From: Opitutaceae bacterium
Lineage (GTDB): Bacteria > Verrucomicrobiota > Verrucomicrobiia > Opitutales > Opitutaceae
Direction of reading: 5' to 3'
DNA: 45,771 nucleotides
Assembly (NCBI GenBank): GCA_947474995.1
Contig: CANJNJ010000024.1
Span: forward strand, 1 to 45,771
This document shows, one piece after another, positions 1 to 8,822 of this stretch. Position 1 is the stretch's first letter. Each line of letters starts with the position of its first letter. The notes beneath the pieces are model-generated. The model searched no databases, had not been told where the DNA came from, and saw only the letters and a list, made by a program, of their open reading frames with translations. The translations under genes and the position numbers were made by a program.

Positions 1-39
1 AAAGGCGTCGTGTCACCCAATCGGTGACACGACGCCTTT
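1..39. terminator. Perfect 17-bp hairpin, probable bidirectional terminator
   Basis: Positions 1-17 are the exact reverse complement of 23-39, leaving a 5-nt loop (CAATC). The left arm begins AAAGG and the right arm ends CCTTT, so either strand would transcribe a strong GC stem followed by a short U run. That suits a terminator between convergent genes, but the window starts here, so the left neighbour is unknown. An alternative is the tip of a palindromic repeat element. Confidence 0.6.
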
Positions 40-394
40 GGACAGGTGCGGATGTTTACGGATATTCGACTCGCTGCTTTTCCGGCCACTCGGCCCGGGC
101 TGGCCCAGCGTTAAGGATGCTCGGTGGTTCGTTGGCCGTGGTGTTTGGTTCGGCGTTTGCCTCGGGCCCGCAGGGCAGGGGCAGGATGTTTGTGGTTCGC
201 GAGGCGGTACGCGACGGCGTAATGGCGAACACCGAACGCCCTGGCATCTTCCGCTCGCCGTGCAGCAGGCGCAGGAGGCCCAGCAAAAGCCCGGTGTCAT
301 CATTCGCGATCACACGGCAAAGAAGCTGCGCTGATTTTCGCGCGAACAGGCCGTCATGAACTTGGGAGTGCGACGAAAAAATGCCTGACCGTCT
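40..394. other. No recognisable gene
   Basis: This stretch lies between the hairpin and the 3' end of the cytochrome gene. Open frames exist on both strands, but their translations are rich in Arg, Pro and Ser, resemble no family I know and lack clear starts. I see only GC-rich spacer. Confidence 0.5.
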
Positions 395-3118
395 CTATTT
401 CGTTTTCAAAAACGCGACGACGTCGGCGACATCCTGGGCGCTTAGTCCCAGCTGTTCCGCGCTCAACATCAGCGAGCGACCGAGTGGCACGCGGGACTTG
501 ATGCGGGCGGCGGGAATCATCTGGACCACCCCGCCCATCGACTGCACGAGCACGGGGTCACCGTTCCCGATGATGAGTCCGTCAATCACCAGGCCATCGT
601 GCAGCGTGATCTCCGTGCCGTCGTAGCCTTGGGAGATGTCCGAGGAGGGATTGACGATGGCGTTGATGACGACCTGGGAGGTTTGCGTTCGGGCAAAGCC
701 GTTGAGGGAGGGGGCATACTCGGCCCCCATCTCGCCGATGCGATGGCAGACGAGGCATGATTGAGCGGTGCCGGAGCCGCGGTCGGCGTTGCCCGGCAGC
801 GTCGCAATCTCGGCGACAGACGGCAATTTGACCAGCGGTTGCGGTGGCACGACCATGGCGACGAGCGGGACGGTGGCGGGGTCGTAGAGACCGCGATCTT
901 TAAGGGCGGCGTCCAGGCCCTGATTCTTCCAGCGAATATCCCGATAGTTGAGCAGCCACCACAGGGAATGATCGCGAACTCGTCCGGTGCCTTTTTGCGC
1001 CAGATCCAGCAGGGCGGTCGAAGCCTCGCGCGTGGGCGTGAAGCCCAGGGCCGTGACCGCCGCCAATCGATCGGCCTCGGGCAAAGCCGTGGCGGCAGCC
1101 CGGGCCGCGAAGGCGCTTTCGGCCCCGACGGGCGTCAGGCGCCAGATCAAGTTGGCGTAGCTCGCCGGCCATTTTCGCGGATCCTTGTCGGGTGCGGTCC
1201 CTGCGAGCGCGGCATAAATGGCGGCTTCCTTGCCCGAGCAGCCCGTGCCCCACGCTTCGAGGTAGGCGCGGTCGCTGCCATCATAACCGCGGGCCAGCGT
1301 CAGCAGGATCTCGCGTGCGCCATCGAGTTGGACATCGCGCAACGCCAGGGCGACTTCGCGCCGCACGGCGGGAGAAGTGTCGGTGGCTAGGGTGCGGGCA
1401 TGCTCAAGGACGCGATGGCCGACGCGGCGCAGGGCGCGAAAGGCGGTGATGCGCATCATCGGGTCGGCCGCGCGCAGCTGGGCCTCCGTGCGCGCGAGGC
1501 CCTCGGTTCCCAACTGCGCCAGCAGCCAGAGGGCGCGGGCGCGGATGTAGGGGTTGGCGTCATTGAGCAACGCGGCGACGGGCCCGACGGCGGCGGCGCC
1601 CTGGGCCTGGAGCCGGATAAACCCGGAGGCGCGGACGTTGATGGCCGGGCTCCTGAGCGCGGCGATTTGGCCGGCCGTGGTGGCGAGGTCGAGTTTCGGG
1701 ACGGTGAGTTTTTTCCCCTTGGGGGCGATGCGATAAATCGCGCCCGCGGTGCTGTTATCGAGATCCTGATGACCGCCGACGCGGGGATCGAACCAGTCGG
1801 CGACATAGATCGCGCCGTCGGGGCCGACGGCCACATCGGCCGGCCGGAACCACGTCTTCAGTTCCGAGGAAATTTTCCCCTTCTGTGAATCCATCCCGGC
1901 AAATTGCTGTTCCTTGTTCGAGGTGAGAAAATCGAAGCGTTCCAGTTTGTAGCCGGCGCCGTCCGCCTTGGGGAAATAGCCGAAGATCGTGTTGCGCGCC
2001 GCCTCGCAGCTCAGCAGCACGCCGCGCCATTTTTCGCCGAGCGCATCGCCTTCATAGGATACGATGCCCGTCGGGGCGCCGTTGCCGTAGACGTCGCCCA
2101 CGGGCATGGTGCCGGGGTCGTGCTGGCGCCACTCGGCCAGGCCGATGCTTTGGGCCGGACGCTTGTCGGCCTGCCAGGTGCGGCTGCCATCGCGGGAGAA
2201 GAAGCCCGCGTTGCCATACTCCATCAGGAACGACGTGCGGGCCGCGGGAGGATCGTCGTTGTCGTTTTGGAAAACGTCGCCGAACGACGTCACGGTCTGC
2301 TCGTAGCTGTTGCGGAAATTGTACCCGATGACCTCGACGTTCGTGCCGTCGGGTTTCATTCGCATCGCGAAGCCGCCGACATAAACGTGGCCGTCGTCGC
2401 TGCGCGCGCCCGCGATGTCCATCGGCTTCCACGAGAAAAGCGGCACCGCGCCGCTGCTCCGTCCGTCATAGGTGCTGCCGACGCGAAACGTCTGGCCGGA
2501 GCGATCGGTGAAATAGGCGCCCGTGTTACCCTGATTGAAATACCAGCGGCCGTCAGGTCCGAAGGTAACCGAGTGCAGCGAGTGATCGTGGTTGCGCCCG
2601 TTGAAGCCGGTCAGCAGCACATCGCGCTTGTCGACGCGCGGGTCGAACTTCCCGTCGCGATCCACGTCGGTGTAAACAATGAGATCGGGGGCGCAGGAGA
2701 CGATGACCTGGTTGTCGATGACGGCGACGCCGAGCGGGGCGAGCAGCGTGGGCTCCTGAACGAAGACCGTGCTCTTGTCGGCCTGGCCGTCGCCATTGGT
2801 GTCCTCGAGGACGACCACGCGATCCCCGGCTTCTTCGCGGCCGGCGTGTTTGCGATAGTTCATCGCTTCGGTGACCCACACGCGGCCCTGCGCATCGATA
2901 TCCATGTTGGTCGGGTTGCGCAGCATCGGCGAGCGGGCCCAGAGTGTGACTTCCAAGTCATCTGGCACCGCGAACATGTTCGTCGGTACGAAAGCAGCCG
3001 GCGGCTCGATGCCCGGCGGGGGCGGGGCGGGTTGCTGGGCCGGGGCGAGCGAAAGCAGACTGAGGAACGCCACGAAGGAGCAGGCGCGCCGAGTGGGGCA
3101 GGGAAGCGAGGTCATCAA
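395..3118 (-). CDS. PVC-type c-type cytochrome / membrane-bound dehydrogenase-like protein
   Basis: This 907-residue protein belongs to the large secreted 'putative membrane-bound dehydrogenase / heme-binding' proteins typical of Planctomycetes and Verrucomicrobia. Residues 1-27 form a signal peptide (Arg-containing start, hydrophobic core, APAQQ end). Residues about 30-470 read as a beta-propeller with repeated DxDxDG-like and GPDG/YVADWFDPR elements. About 480-720 is Ala/Leu-rich with HEAT-like repeats. A single heme c site CLVCH lies at 788-792 in a C-terminal cytochrome domain ending in AQDVADVVAFLKTK. It probably acts outside the cytoplasmic membrane in electron transfer from an oxidised sugar or alcohol; the substrate cannot be read from sequence. 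A second Met codon three bases downstream is an equally good start. It stands alone, with repeats on its upstream side. Confidence 0.88.
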   Translation of the reverse strand: MMTSLPCPTRRACSFVAFLSLLSLAPAQQPAPPPPGIEPPAAFVPTNMFAVPDDLEVTLWARSPMLRNPTNMDIDAQGRVWVTEAMNYRKHAGREEAGDRVVVLEDTNGDGQADKSTVFVQEPTLLAPLGVAVIDNQVIVSCAPDLIVYTDVDRDGKFDPRVDKRDVLLTGFNGRNHDHSLHSVTFGPDGRWYFNQGNTGAYFTDRSGQTFRVGSTYDGRSSGAVPLFSWKPMDIAGARSDDGHVYVGGFAMRMKPDGTNVEVIGYNFRNSYEQTVTSFGDVFQNDNDDPPAARTSFLMEYGNAGFFSRDGSRTWQADKRPAQSIGLAEWRQHDPGTMPVGDVYGNGAPTGIVSYEGDALGEKWRGVLLSCEAARNTIFGYFPKADGAGYKLERFDFLTSNKEQQFAGMDSQKGKISSELKTWFRPADVAVGPDGAIYVADWFDPRVGGHQDLDNSTAGAIYRIAPKGKKLTVPKLDLATTAGQIAALRSPAINVRASGFIRLQAQGAAAVGPVAALLNDANPYIRARALWLLAQLGTEGLARTEAQLRAADPMMRITAFRALRRVGHRVLEHARTLATDTSPAVRREVALALRDVQLDGAREILLTLARGYDGSDRAYLEAWGTGCSGKEAAIYAALAGTAPDKDPRKWPASYANLIWRLTPVGAESAFAARAAATALPEADRLAAVTALGFTPTREASTALLDLAQKGTGRVRDHSLWWLLNYRDIRWKNQGLDAALKDRGLYDPATVPLVAMVVPPQPLVKLPSVAEIATLPGNADRGSGTAQSCLVCHRIGEMGAEYAPSLNGFARTQTSQVVINAIVNPSSDISQGYDGTEITLHDGLVIDGLIIGNGDPVLVQSMGGVVQMIPAARIKSRVPLGRSLMLSAEQLGLSAQDVADVVAFLKTK

Positions 3119-3210
3119 CGCGTAGCAGAAACCCGTCCGCGCGGGCGTGGCAACGTTGGGTTTTACCCGGCGTTGCGCATGAGAGCGCGTCTAAGCCGGA
3201 TCCCTTGATT

Positions 3211-3288
3211 GTCATTCTGAGCGATAGCGAAGAATCCAAACCATCGGGGCCACGTACCGTATCGATTCTTCGCTTCGCTCAGAATGGC
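3211..3288. repeat. Inverted repeat with GAAGAATC/GATTCTTC arms
   Basis: The arm at 3211-3236 (begins GTCATTCTGAGCG) pairs with the arm at 3264-3288 (ends GCTCAGAATGGC) with very few mismatches across a 27-nt spacer. The arm resembles a motif seen in intergenic DNA of many bacteria. It lies in the 375-bp gene-free gap between the two large minus-strand genes. Confidence 0.7.
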
Positions 3289-3394
3289 AGAAAGGAGAGG
3301 GTTCATCCGCAGGAAATACCGAACGGGCTTCCGTTGGTGACCCGGTTCAGAACAACAGGCCTTTTTCGACGTGCTCTGAGTTGGATGATTGTAA

Positions 3395-3482
3395 GGTAGG
3401 GACGGCTCTCCGAGCCGTCCGCGGCGAATACGGCCATTTTTCGAACGGTCATGGCGGACGCCTCCGGAGAGGCGTCCCTACC
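3395..3482. repeat. Double-hairpin inverted repeat downstream of the PEPCK-like gene
   Basis: The arm 3395-3422 contains the small hairpin GGACGGCTC-TCC-GAGCCGTCC. The arm 3454-3482 contains GGACGCCTC-CGGA-GAGGCGTCC. The two arms are also near reverse complements of each other (GGTAGGGACG against CGTCCCTACC), so either two small hairpins or one long one can form. The element ends 11 bp from the stop codon of the 3494-6934 gene and may act as its terminator or mRNA 3' stabiliser. Confidence 0.7.
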
Positions 3483-3493
3483 AGGGTCGACGA

Positions 3494-6400
3494 TTACGGG
3501 GCCAACGCGGGATCGATGCCGAGGGTGCCGAGCAAACTGTTGATGTAACCGGGTAATTGGGCGGCGGCGCCGGCCGTCCTGGCGGCGGCTAGGCGTTCGC
3601 GAATCCCAAGTTTGGCGGCGACATCGGCGTAGTTGGCCCGCGCGGCAAACTTTTCCAGATACTGCGCCTGTGACCGCCAATGCGCGACATCGCGCCGCTG
3701 CTGGGCCGTCAGGCGCGCGCGGTACCAGTCGCTGCCCAGAACGTAGTCGCGGGTAAAGAGCACGCGGAATTCCGGGGCGGATGCGTCGTGGCCCTTCCAT
3801 TTCCCGTCGCGCATGACGTGGAGCAGCGCGGCGAGCGGAGGTACGGCCTGCTCGACCGAGCCATCGGCGAAGTAAGACGTGGCGGCCGCCGCCATGGCTT
3901 GGACGATGTTGACCATGCCCTCGGCAAACACGGCGCGGTCCTGCAATTCCGGCTGCAGCAACTCCTCGTCGAACAAGGTGCTGGGATTGCCGAGCACGCG
4001 GCCGCAAAACGCCTGGACGAAGCGCGGGGTGATGCGCCAGCCGATCCGACTCGCGAGCACGGGGCGGCCTTCGTGTTGCCAGTCGGTGCAGCGCTCGAGG
4101 TAGCCGTGTTCGATCAGAAAGCGCGGCGACCTTTCCTCGGCCGACATGCGGGCCCAGATTTCCGGCACCAGCAGGCTGATATCATGATCCACGCGGCAGC
4201 GCGGGCCCAACCAGCCGGCGGCCGAGGAGAAAACCGCGAGGTCGGTGAGGAGGTACGAAACCAGCGCGGCGTTGAGATCGTAGATGGGCGGCATCGCGTT
4301 GAACGGGCCCTTCGTCATGGCGCCTTCCGAGCCCGCGCCGGTCGTCGAGGGGGATTTGCCGGTGAGGCTGGCGATAAAATCCATGAACGCCTCGGGAAAT
4401 TCCTGATAGTGCAGCGGGCCGTAAACGCAGAGGGGGCGCACCCCCGGCTCGGGGGGATTGAGCCGCCGGCCGGCGAGGACGGCCGCAACCGGGAAGAGGA
4501 CGGGCGCGTCCGGCGCGAGGCGCCGGTAGAGTCGCGCGCCGACGTGCGCGAGGTACGTGGTGCGCGGGTCCTCGAGGTCGGGGCGCTTTTGCAGATAACG
4601 GGGGTTTTTCGACGGCTTGCCGTCGACGATGCGCGGGTGCGCGGGTGACGCGAGATAGTCGGGCCGCCCGGCCGCGAGGAAGTCATTGAAGATGGCGCGA
4701 ATCGGCTCCGTGAACGCGTCGAAGCCAATCGCGTCCTCCACCACGGCCCCGGCGGATTCGCGGCTCAGGGGTTCGTAATTGGAGAAGAAATTTCCCGGAC
4801 GGGAAAAGTCGCGTTCGGTGCGCTTGTCGTAGCCGCGGACGATGGCTTCGTCGGGCCGCTGGAAGAGTTCGGTCTCACAGTTCTGCACGAACTTGAGGGA
4901 ACCCGCCCCGGCGGCCCAGGCGGGGAGGCCGGGCAGATGGCGGCCCGACACCACTACCGAGGCGGTGATGTCGTCCTCCACCTGGATTTTAACCGCGGGC
5001 AGGAAGTCCTTGCGCAGGCTGAAGGTCCGCCAGCCGCCGTCCGGGGTGAAGCCGACCCGCAGATAGTGCGTGAGCACTTTCTGGCGGTGATACTTCACCT
5101 CATTGCCCGAGCGGCCGTTGATCGTATCGACGCTAAAATGTTCACGCCAATTCGTGCCCCACTCGGGTTTGTAGTAGCGTTTGATGAGCAGGACGATGTC
5201 GAGAATGTAGAGGGGAATGGTGCCCAGCCACGCGTTGTAGGCCTCGGTGTAGTCGGCGCTGCGGCTGAGGAGCTTGACGACCGAACCGAGTGAGCGCTCG
5301 GAACTGAGCAGGGGCCGGCCGCGGAGGCGATTGCGCGCCGGATCCCGGAAGCGCTGGCCGTATTCGCGCGTCAGAATCGAATCGACGAAGTCGAAGTCGC
5401 TCGTGAGGTCGTGGACGAAATTCGGACCCGTGAACATCGCGTCCACGATCGATTTAGAAATCTCGGACTTGCCGCCGCCGGAGACGGTGCACGGCTTGTG
5501 ACAAAGCACGCCCTCGGCCGTGGTGCCGCGGAGGCGCCAGCGCCGGCCTTCGTCCGGTTTCACCATCTCGATTTTGTAGCCGGAGGGCAGCACATAGGTA
5601 TGCTGCGGCAGCAGCTTGATCGTGGAGGGCCGTCCCCCGACGCCGGTCCAGGAAATCGACTGCGCGCGCAGGTCGAAAAATGCGTCCTGCGGGACGTAGC
5701 AGATGTCGGGGTAAAACTTGTCCCGGGCCCAACCGTCCGGCTGGCGCTCCGCGCGATCGCCGAGTTGCGTGAGCGCCTCGTCGAATTGATGATCGACGAT
5801 GGCGAGGTGCTTGCTCAGCTGGAAATCCTCCCCCAGGTCGTAGCTCGGAAACACGATGGCGCCGCCGGCGTGTTCTTCCTCACATTGGCCGAGCAGATTG
5901 GCCGCAAAGCTGATTTGCGCCTTTACCTCCTTTTTGCAGTAGCCGAAATAATTGTCGGAAATCAGCGTGACGATGACGCCGTCCGCATCGCGGGCGGTGA
6001 CCTTGAATGCGGACCCGTCGTTGTAGAGTTCGTCCGGGTTTTGCCAGCACATGCCGTCCCGGCGCTGGCGCTCGGTGGCCTCCGCCCACGCGGGCAGCCC
6101 GAGCGCGTGCTTCGTGAGTCCGTTCAGGTGTGTGGCCAGAATGACGCAGCCGGTGTGGCCGGTCCAATGTTCGGGGTCGAGGGCGGCATCGTTCTCCGGC
6201 AAATGCGGGTCCCCGGCGTTGCCGAAGATATGCTCGATGAAATCGAGGTTCGCGACCAGTGCCCCGGGAACGAAAAAGCGGGTTTCCATCGCGAGCTGGG
6301 ACGTGATGCCGGGCACGGCGGGGCAGACCACGGGTCGGAGATGCAAGGAGACGAAACACTCCGCGGACGCCGGGGCTTGGGCGGTGAACGGCGGACGCAG

Positions 6401-6934
6401 GAGTTCGGCGGGCGGGTGGAGGGCGTGTTGCAGCAACCGGCCGAACACGGCGGGGGGAACCGCCTTCTTATCGTCCGGCACGGGCAGGCCCAAGTCCACG
6501 ATGTGAAAGATGCCCTTGGTCGTGCGACGGTCGCTGCGAGGATTGTGTAGGACGCCCTGCCGAACGCGGTAGGATGACAGGATGTCGCTTTGGTGGCGAT
6601 CCGCCCCCGGAGGAAGCGAAAGAACCCGGGCCAGCCCGGGCCGGTCGAGCATCAGGGTGATGGTGGGCAGGCGGGGAATTTCGCCAAAGGATTCGAGACT
6701 CGCGTAGAGGAAATTCTGGATGCGCTGGTCGACGGCCGAAAGGTGCTTGGTCAGCGCGCGGTCCTTTTCCCGGCTGAGCGCGAGGAAATGGTCGACCAAG
6801 TGCGCCAGGCCATCGCCCTGCACCGCCGGAACCCCGGGCTGCCCGATCTCACGGAGCTTGAGATTGAGGTACGCGATGAGCTGGTCATCGGCGTCGGTAT
6901 TGAATTCGGTGGGAGAAGGAGACGTGTTGGCCAT
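3494..6934 (-). CDS. Candidate pyrophosphate-type phosphoenolpyruvate carboxykinase
   Basis: The 1146-residue protein has no signal peptide or membrane segment. I chose the start at 6934 (MANTSPSPTEF) because the upstream extension overlaps the divergent gene and is Arg/Ala-rich. A P-loop-like segment TVSGGGKSEISKS (Lys489) recalls the SGTGKT and SACGKT loops of ATP- and GTP-type PEPCKs, with Gly-rich entry and Lys-Ser. Upstream are IVFPSYDLGED (from about residue 362) and Cys/His-rich CHKPCT. The roughly 130-kDa size and this loop fit the PPi-dependent PEPCK family (EC 4.1.1.38) known from Entamoeba and Propionibacterium, which converts oxaloacetate plus PPi to PEP, CO2 and Pi. The match is from memory, not alignment, so this is a hypothesis. 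A pyruvate phosphate dikinase gene occurs at 19707-22490. The gene is followed by a double hairpin and is divergent from the flavoprotein gene. Confidence 0.5.
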   Translation of the reverse strand: MANTSPSPTEFNTDADDQLIAYLNLKLREIGQPGVPAVQGDGLAHLVDHFLALSREKDRALTKHLSAVDQRIQNFLYASLESFGEIPRLPTITLMLDRPGLARVLSLPPGADRHQSDILSSYRVRQGVLHNPRSDRRTTKGIFHIVDLGLPVPDDKKAVPPAVFGRLLQHALHPPAELLRPPFTAQAPASAECFVSLHLRPVVCPAVPGITSQLAMETRFFVPGALVANLDFIEHIFGNAGDPHLPENDAALDPEHWTGHTGCVILATHLNGLTKHALGLPAWAEATERQRRDGMCWQNPDELYNDGSAFKVTARDADGVIVTLISDNYFGYCKKEVKAQISFAANLLGQCEEEHAGGAIVFPSYDLGEDFQLSKHLAIVDHQFDEALTQLGDRAERQPDGWARDKFYPDICYVPQDAFFDLRAQSISWTGVGGRPSTIKLLPQHTYVLPSGYKIEMVKPDEGRRWRLRGTTAEGVLCHKPCTVSGGGKSEISKSIVDAMFTGPNFVHDLTSDFDFVDSILTREYGQRFRDPARNRLRGRPLLSSERSLGSVVKLLSRSADYTEAYNAWLGTIPLYILDIVLLIKRYYKPEWGTNWREHFSVDTINGRSGNEVKYHRQKVLTHYLRVGFTPDGGWRTFSLRKDFLPAVKIQVEDDITASVVVSGRHLPGLPAWAAGAGSLKFVQNCETELFQRPDEAIVRGYDKRTERDFSRPGNFFSNYEPLSRESAGAVVEDAIGFDAFTEPIRAIFNDFLAAGRPDYLASPAHPRIVDGKPSKNPRYLQKRPDLEDPRTTYLAHVGARLYRRLAPDAPVLFPVAAVLAGRRLNPPEPGVRPLCVYGPLHYQEFPEAFMDFIASLTGKSPSTTGAGSEGAMTKGPFNAMPPIYDLNAALVSYLLTDLAVFSSAAGWLGPRCRVDHDISLLVPEIWARMSAEERSPRFLIEHGYLERCTDWQHEGRPVLASRIGWRITPRFVQAFCGRVLGNPSTLFDEELLQPELQDRAVFAEGMVNIVQAMAAAATSYFADGSVEQAVPPLAALLHVMRDGKWKGHDASAPEFRVLFTRDYVLGSDWYRARLTAQQRRDVAHWRSQAQYLEKFAARANYADVAAKLGIRERLAAARTAGAAAQLPGYINSLLGTLGIDPALAP

Positions 6935-7022
6935 ACGTGATGGGACGCGACGTGCTGCGCGCAACGCCCCATCTAGCAAGGCACGGGCCAGTATGCCGGG
7001 CAATCGCCATCGGCGTAATACG

Positions 7023-8243
7023 ATGGCAGCTCCGCTCCATCCCCGCTACAGGATCGGGGTGAACGTTTCGGCCGTCCCGCCCGCCACCTCGTCTGGCCCT
7101 CCGGTGATCCTGGACGTTGCCATCGTGGGCGCCGGCCCGGCTGGCTGCGCGGCGGCTCTGGCCCTGCAGGGCAGCGGGCTGCGGGTTGGGCTAATCGAAA
7201 AGGCGGTTCCGCCCCGCCACAAGACGTGCGGCGGTGGGGTGGTGGCCCGGGTCATGGCGCTGCTGCCCGCCGCCGTCCGCGCGGCCGTGGAACGAGAATG
7301 CCACCTGGCGGAACTCGTGCACCACGACCCCGGGCTGCGCTTTGCCTGCTGGCGGGATGAGCCGATTATCTCGATGGTCATGCGCGATCGGTTCGATCAC
7401 CTCCTGACCACCGCCGCACAGGAAACGGGCACGATTCTCTTTGCGGCCACCCCGGTGCTCGACGTTGTGCCCGGCCCGAAAGAGGTCCGGCTCCTGACGA
7501 ATCGCGGGGAGTTTCGCGCCCGATACGTCATCGCGGCCGATGGGGTGAACAGCGTGGTCGCGCGGAAAATCGGGCGACCGGCGCTGCGCCATGTCGTCCC
7601 GGCGCTCGAGTGCGAAGTGACTTTTGCTGAAGCGGCGATGGCGCCCCTGATGCAATCGGCCCGATTTGATTTCGGTTTGGTGCCGGCCGGCTATGGCTGG
7701 GCCTTCCCCAAGAAGGATCACCTTTCGATTGGCGTCCTGACCACCCGACCGGGCCGCGCCAGCCTGCCGCAGGAATACCGCCGTTACCTCGCTGCGCTTG
7801 GGCTGGGCGAACCGCTCCACGAGGAGCGCCATGGCTTCATGATTCCGTGCCGGCCTCGCGACGATTTGTTCGGAGCGCCCCGGATTCTTTTGGTGGGGGA
7901 CGCCGCCGGGTTGGCGGATCCGCTGACGGCCGAAGGCATCACCGGTGGCGTGATGAGCGGCCAGCTGGCCGCGCGCGCGATTGCTCTCGGTGGGGGCGAT
8001 GAAAGGGCTGTGATGCGCACTTATCGGGCGACGCTGGAAAAAGCCCTGCTCGGCGAGTTGCGCGTGGCCCGGCTGATCGCGCGCGTCGTGTATGGCTGGC
8101 CGCGAATTCGCGGTGCGGTGTTGCGTCGGCGTGGGCAGCGGGCGAGCGAACTCCTCACGAGCGTCGTGACCGGCGAAACCTCCTATACGGCCATCATGCG
8201 CCGGCCCGAAAACTACCGGCACTTGTTTTTTGGCCGGGGGTAA
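7023..8243 (+). CDS. FAD-dependent geranylgeranyl-reductase-family oxidoreductase
   Basis: This 406-residue flavoprotein has the N-terminal FAD/NAD(P) Rossmann motif VAIVGAGPAGCAAA (glycines at 36-41) ending in the acidic IEK at about 60, then the HKTCGGGV segment typical of the geranylgeranyl reductase family. A second FAD contact, GDAAGLADPLTAEGITGG, begins at residue 292. Family members reduce isoprenoid double bonds (lipid, quinone or carotenoid side chains) or act as related monooxygenases; the substrate is not clear here. An earlier in-frame start exists, but it would overlap the divergent 3494-6934 gene by about 200 bp. The ATG at 7023 leaves an 88-bp divergent promoter region. The gene is monocistronic, followed by repeat-rich spacer. 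Confidence 0.85.
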   Translation: MAAPLHPRYRIGVNVSAVPPATSSGPPVILDVAIVGAGPAGCAAALALQGSGLRVGLIEKAVPPRHKTCGGGVVARVMALLPAAVRAAVERECHLAELVHHDPGLRFACWRDEPIISMVMRDRFDHLLTTAAQETGTILFAATPVLDVVPGPKEVRLLTNRGEFRARYVIAADGVNSVVARKIGRPALRHVVPALECEVTFAEAAMAPLMQSARFDFGLVPAGYGWAFPKKDHLSIGVLTTRPGRASLPQEYRRYLAALGLGEPLHEERHGFMIPCRPRDDLFGAPRILLVGDAAGLADPLTAEGITGGVMSGQLAARAIALGGGDERAVMRTYRATLEKALLGELRVARLIARVVYGWPRIRGAVLRRRGQRASELLTSVVTGETSYTAIMRRPENYRHLFFGRG

Positions 8244-8325
8244 CGAGCGGTTGGGCTAAGCCGTGACCATGCAGTCGAAAGCTGCTCACACGTGAAAGCG
8301 GAAGCGCCGTTCGGTGCCCCGCGTC

Positions 8326-8374
8326 GGCGACAGGAATGTCGCCGTTCCGTTGGAAGGGCGACATTCCTGTCGCC
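8326..8374. repeat. Perfect 18-bp inverted repeat
   Basis: Arm 8326-8343 (GGCGACAGGAATGTCGCC) and arm 8357-8374 (GGCGACATTCCTGTCGCC) are exact reverse complements around a 13-nt spacer. Each arm is itself partly palindromic (GGCGAC...GTCGCC). It lies in the 579-bp gene-free stretch 8244-8822 between the convergent flavoprotein and GH28 genes; apart from this element and the one at 8566 I see nothing there. Confidence 0.8.
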
Positions 8375-8565
8375 CAGGCTTGCTGGAAATTCAACTGCAT
8401 GGATACGGCAAGCCAGACTGTTGCAGTTGAGGGGATGGGGTTGAGCGCCGAGAGACCGATCCAGAAACCGAAAATCATCGCATTTTTGCCCACGGAACGC
8501 GTTCACCATTTGGTTTTGCGCTCAACCCTCAACTCTCAGAACTCAACTCCCAGGAAACTGCGCCT

Positions 8566-8635
8566 GGTTGGTAGTCCCGCCTTCAGGCGGAATCCGATTC
8601 GTTCGAGCCTTCCGCCTGAAGGCGGAACGACCAAC
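8566..8635. repeat. GTTGGTAGT / CGCCTTCAGGCGG palindromic repeat, copy 1
   Basis: Arms 8566-8592 and 8610-8635 are near-perfect inverted copies, each carrying the inner palindrome CCGCCTTCAGGCGG or its complement and ending in GTTGGT or ACCAAC. A second copy with one decayed arm is at 14074-14155. It is preceded by a CT/CA-rich run (8520-8552) with repeated AACTC units. Confidence 0.75.
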
Positions 8636-8822
8636 TCATCTGTTTCGTCCCGTCCGGAGTAAAACGCGTTTCGCGGCGGGGGCTGTATGGTTCCGGCTCG
8701 GATTCTATCCGGATATCGAAGGGAGCTCCCGTGACGCGTCGCTGGCGTCGCTGAGGCCGGCTACGGGGTGGCCGACCGGGCGACAGATTTCAGGCCACTT
8801 CGCCCGCTATCCGGATCGGCTC

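Noticed and set aside
1904-3208. Long plus-strand open frame (434 codons) opposite the cytochrome gene
   Set aside because: It is antisense to a clear family protein, is Arg/Ala/Gly-rich and has no domain; an expected shadow in GC-rich DNA.
5411-6550. 379-codon plus-strand frame opposite the PEPCK-like gene
   Set aside because: Shadow frame with no recognisable motif; the minus strand has consistent protein-like sequence.
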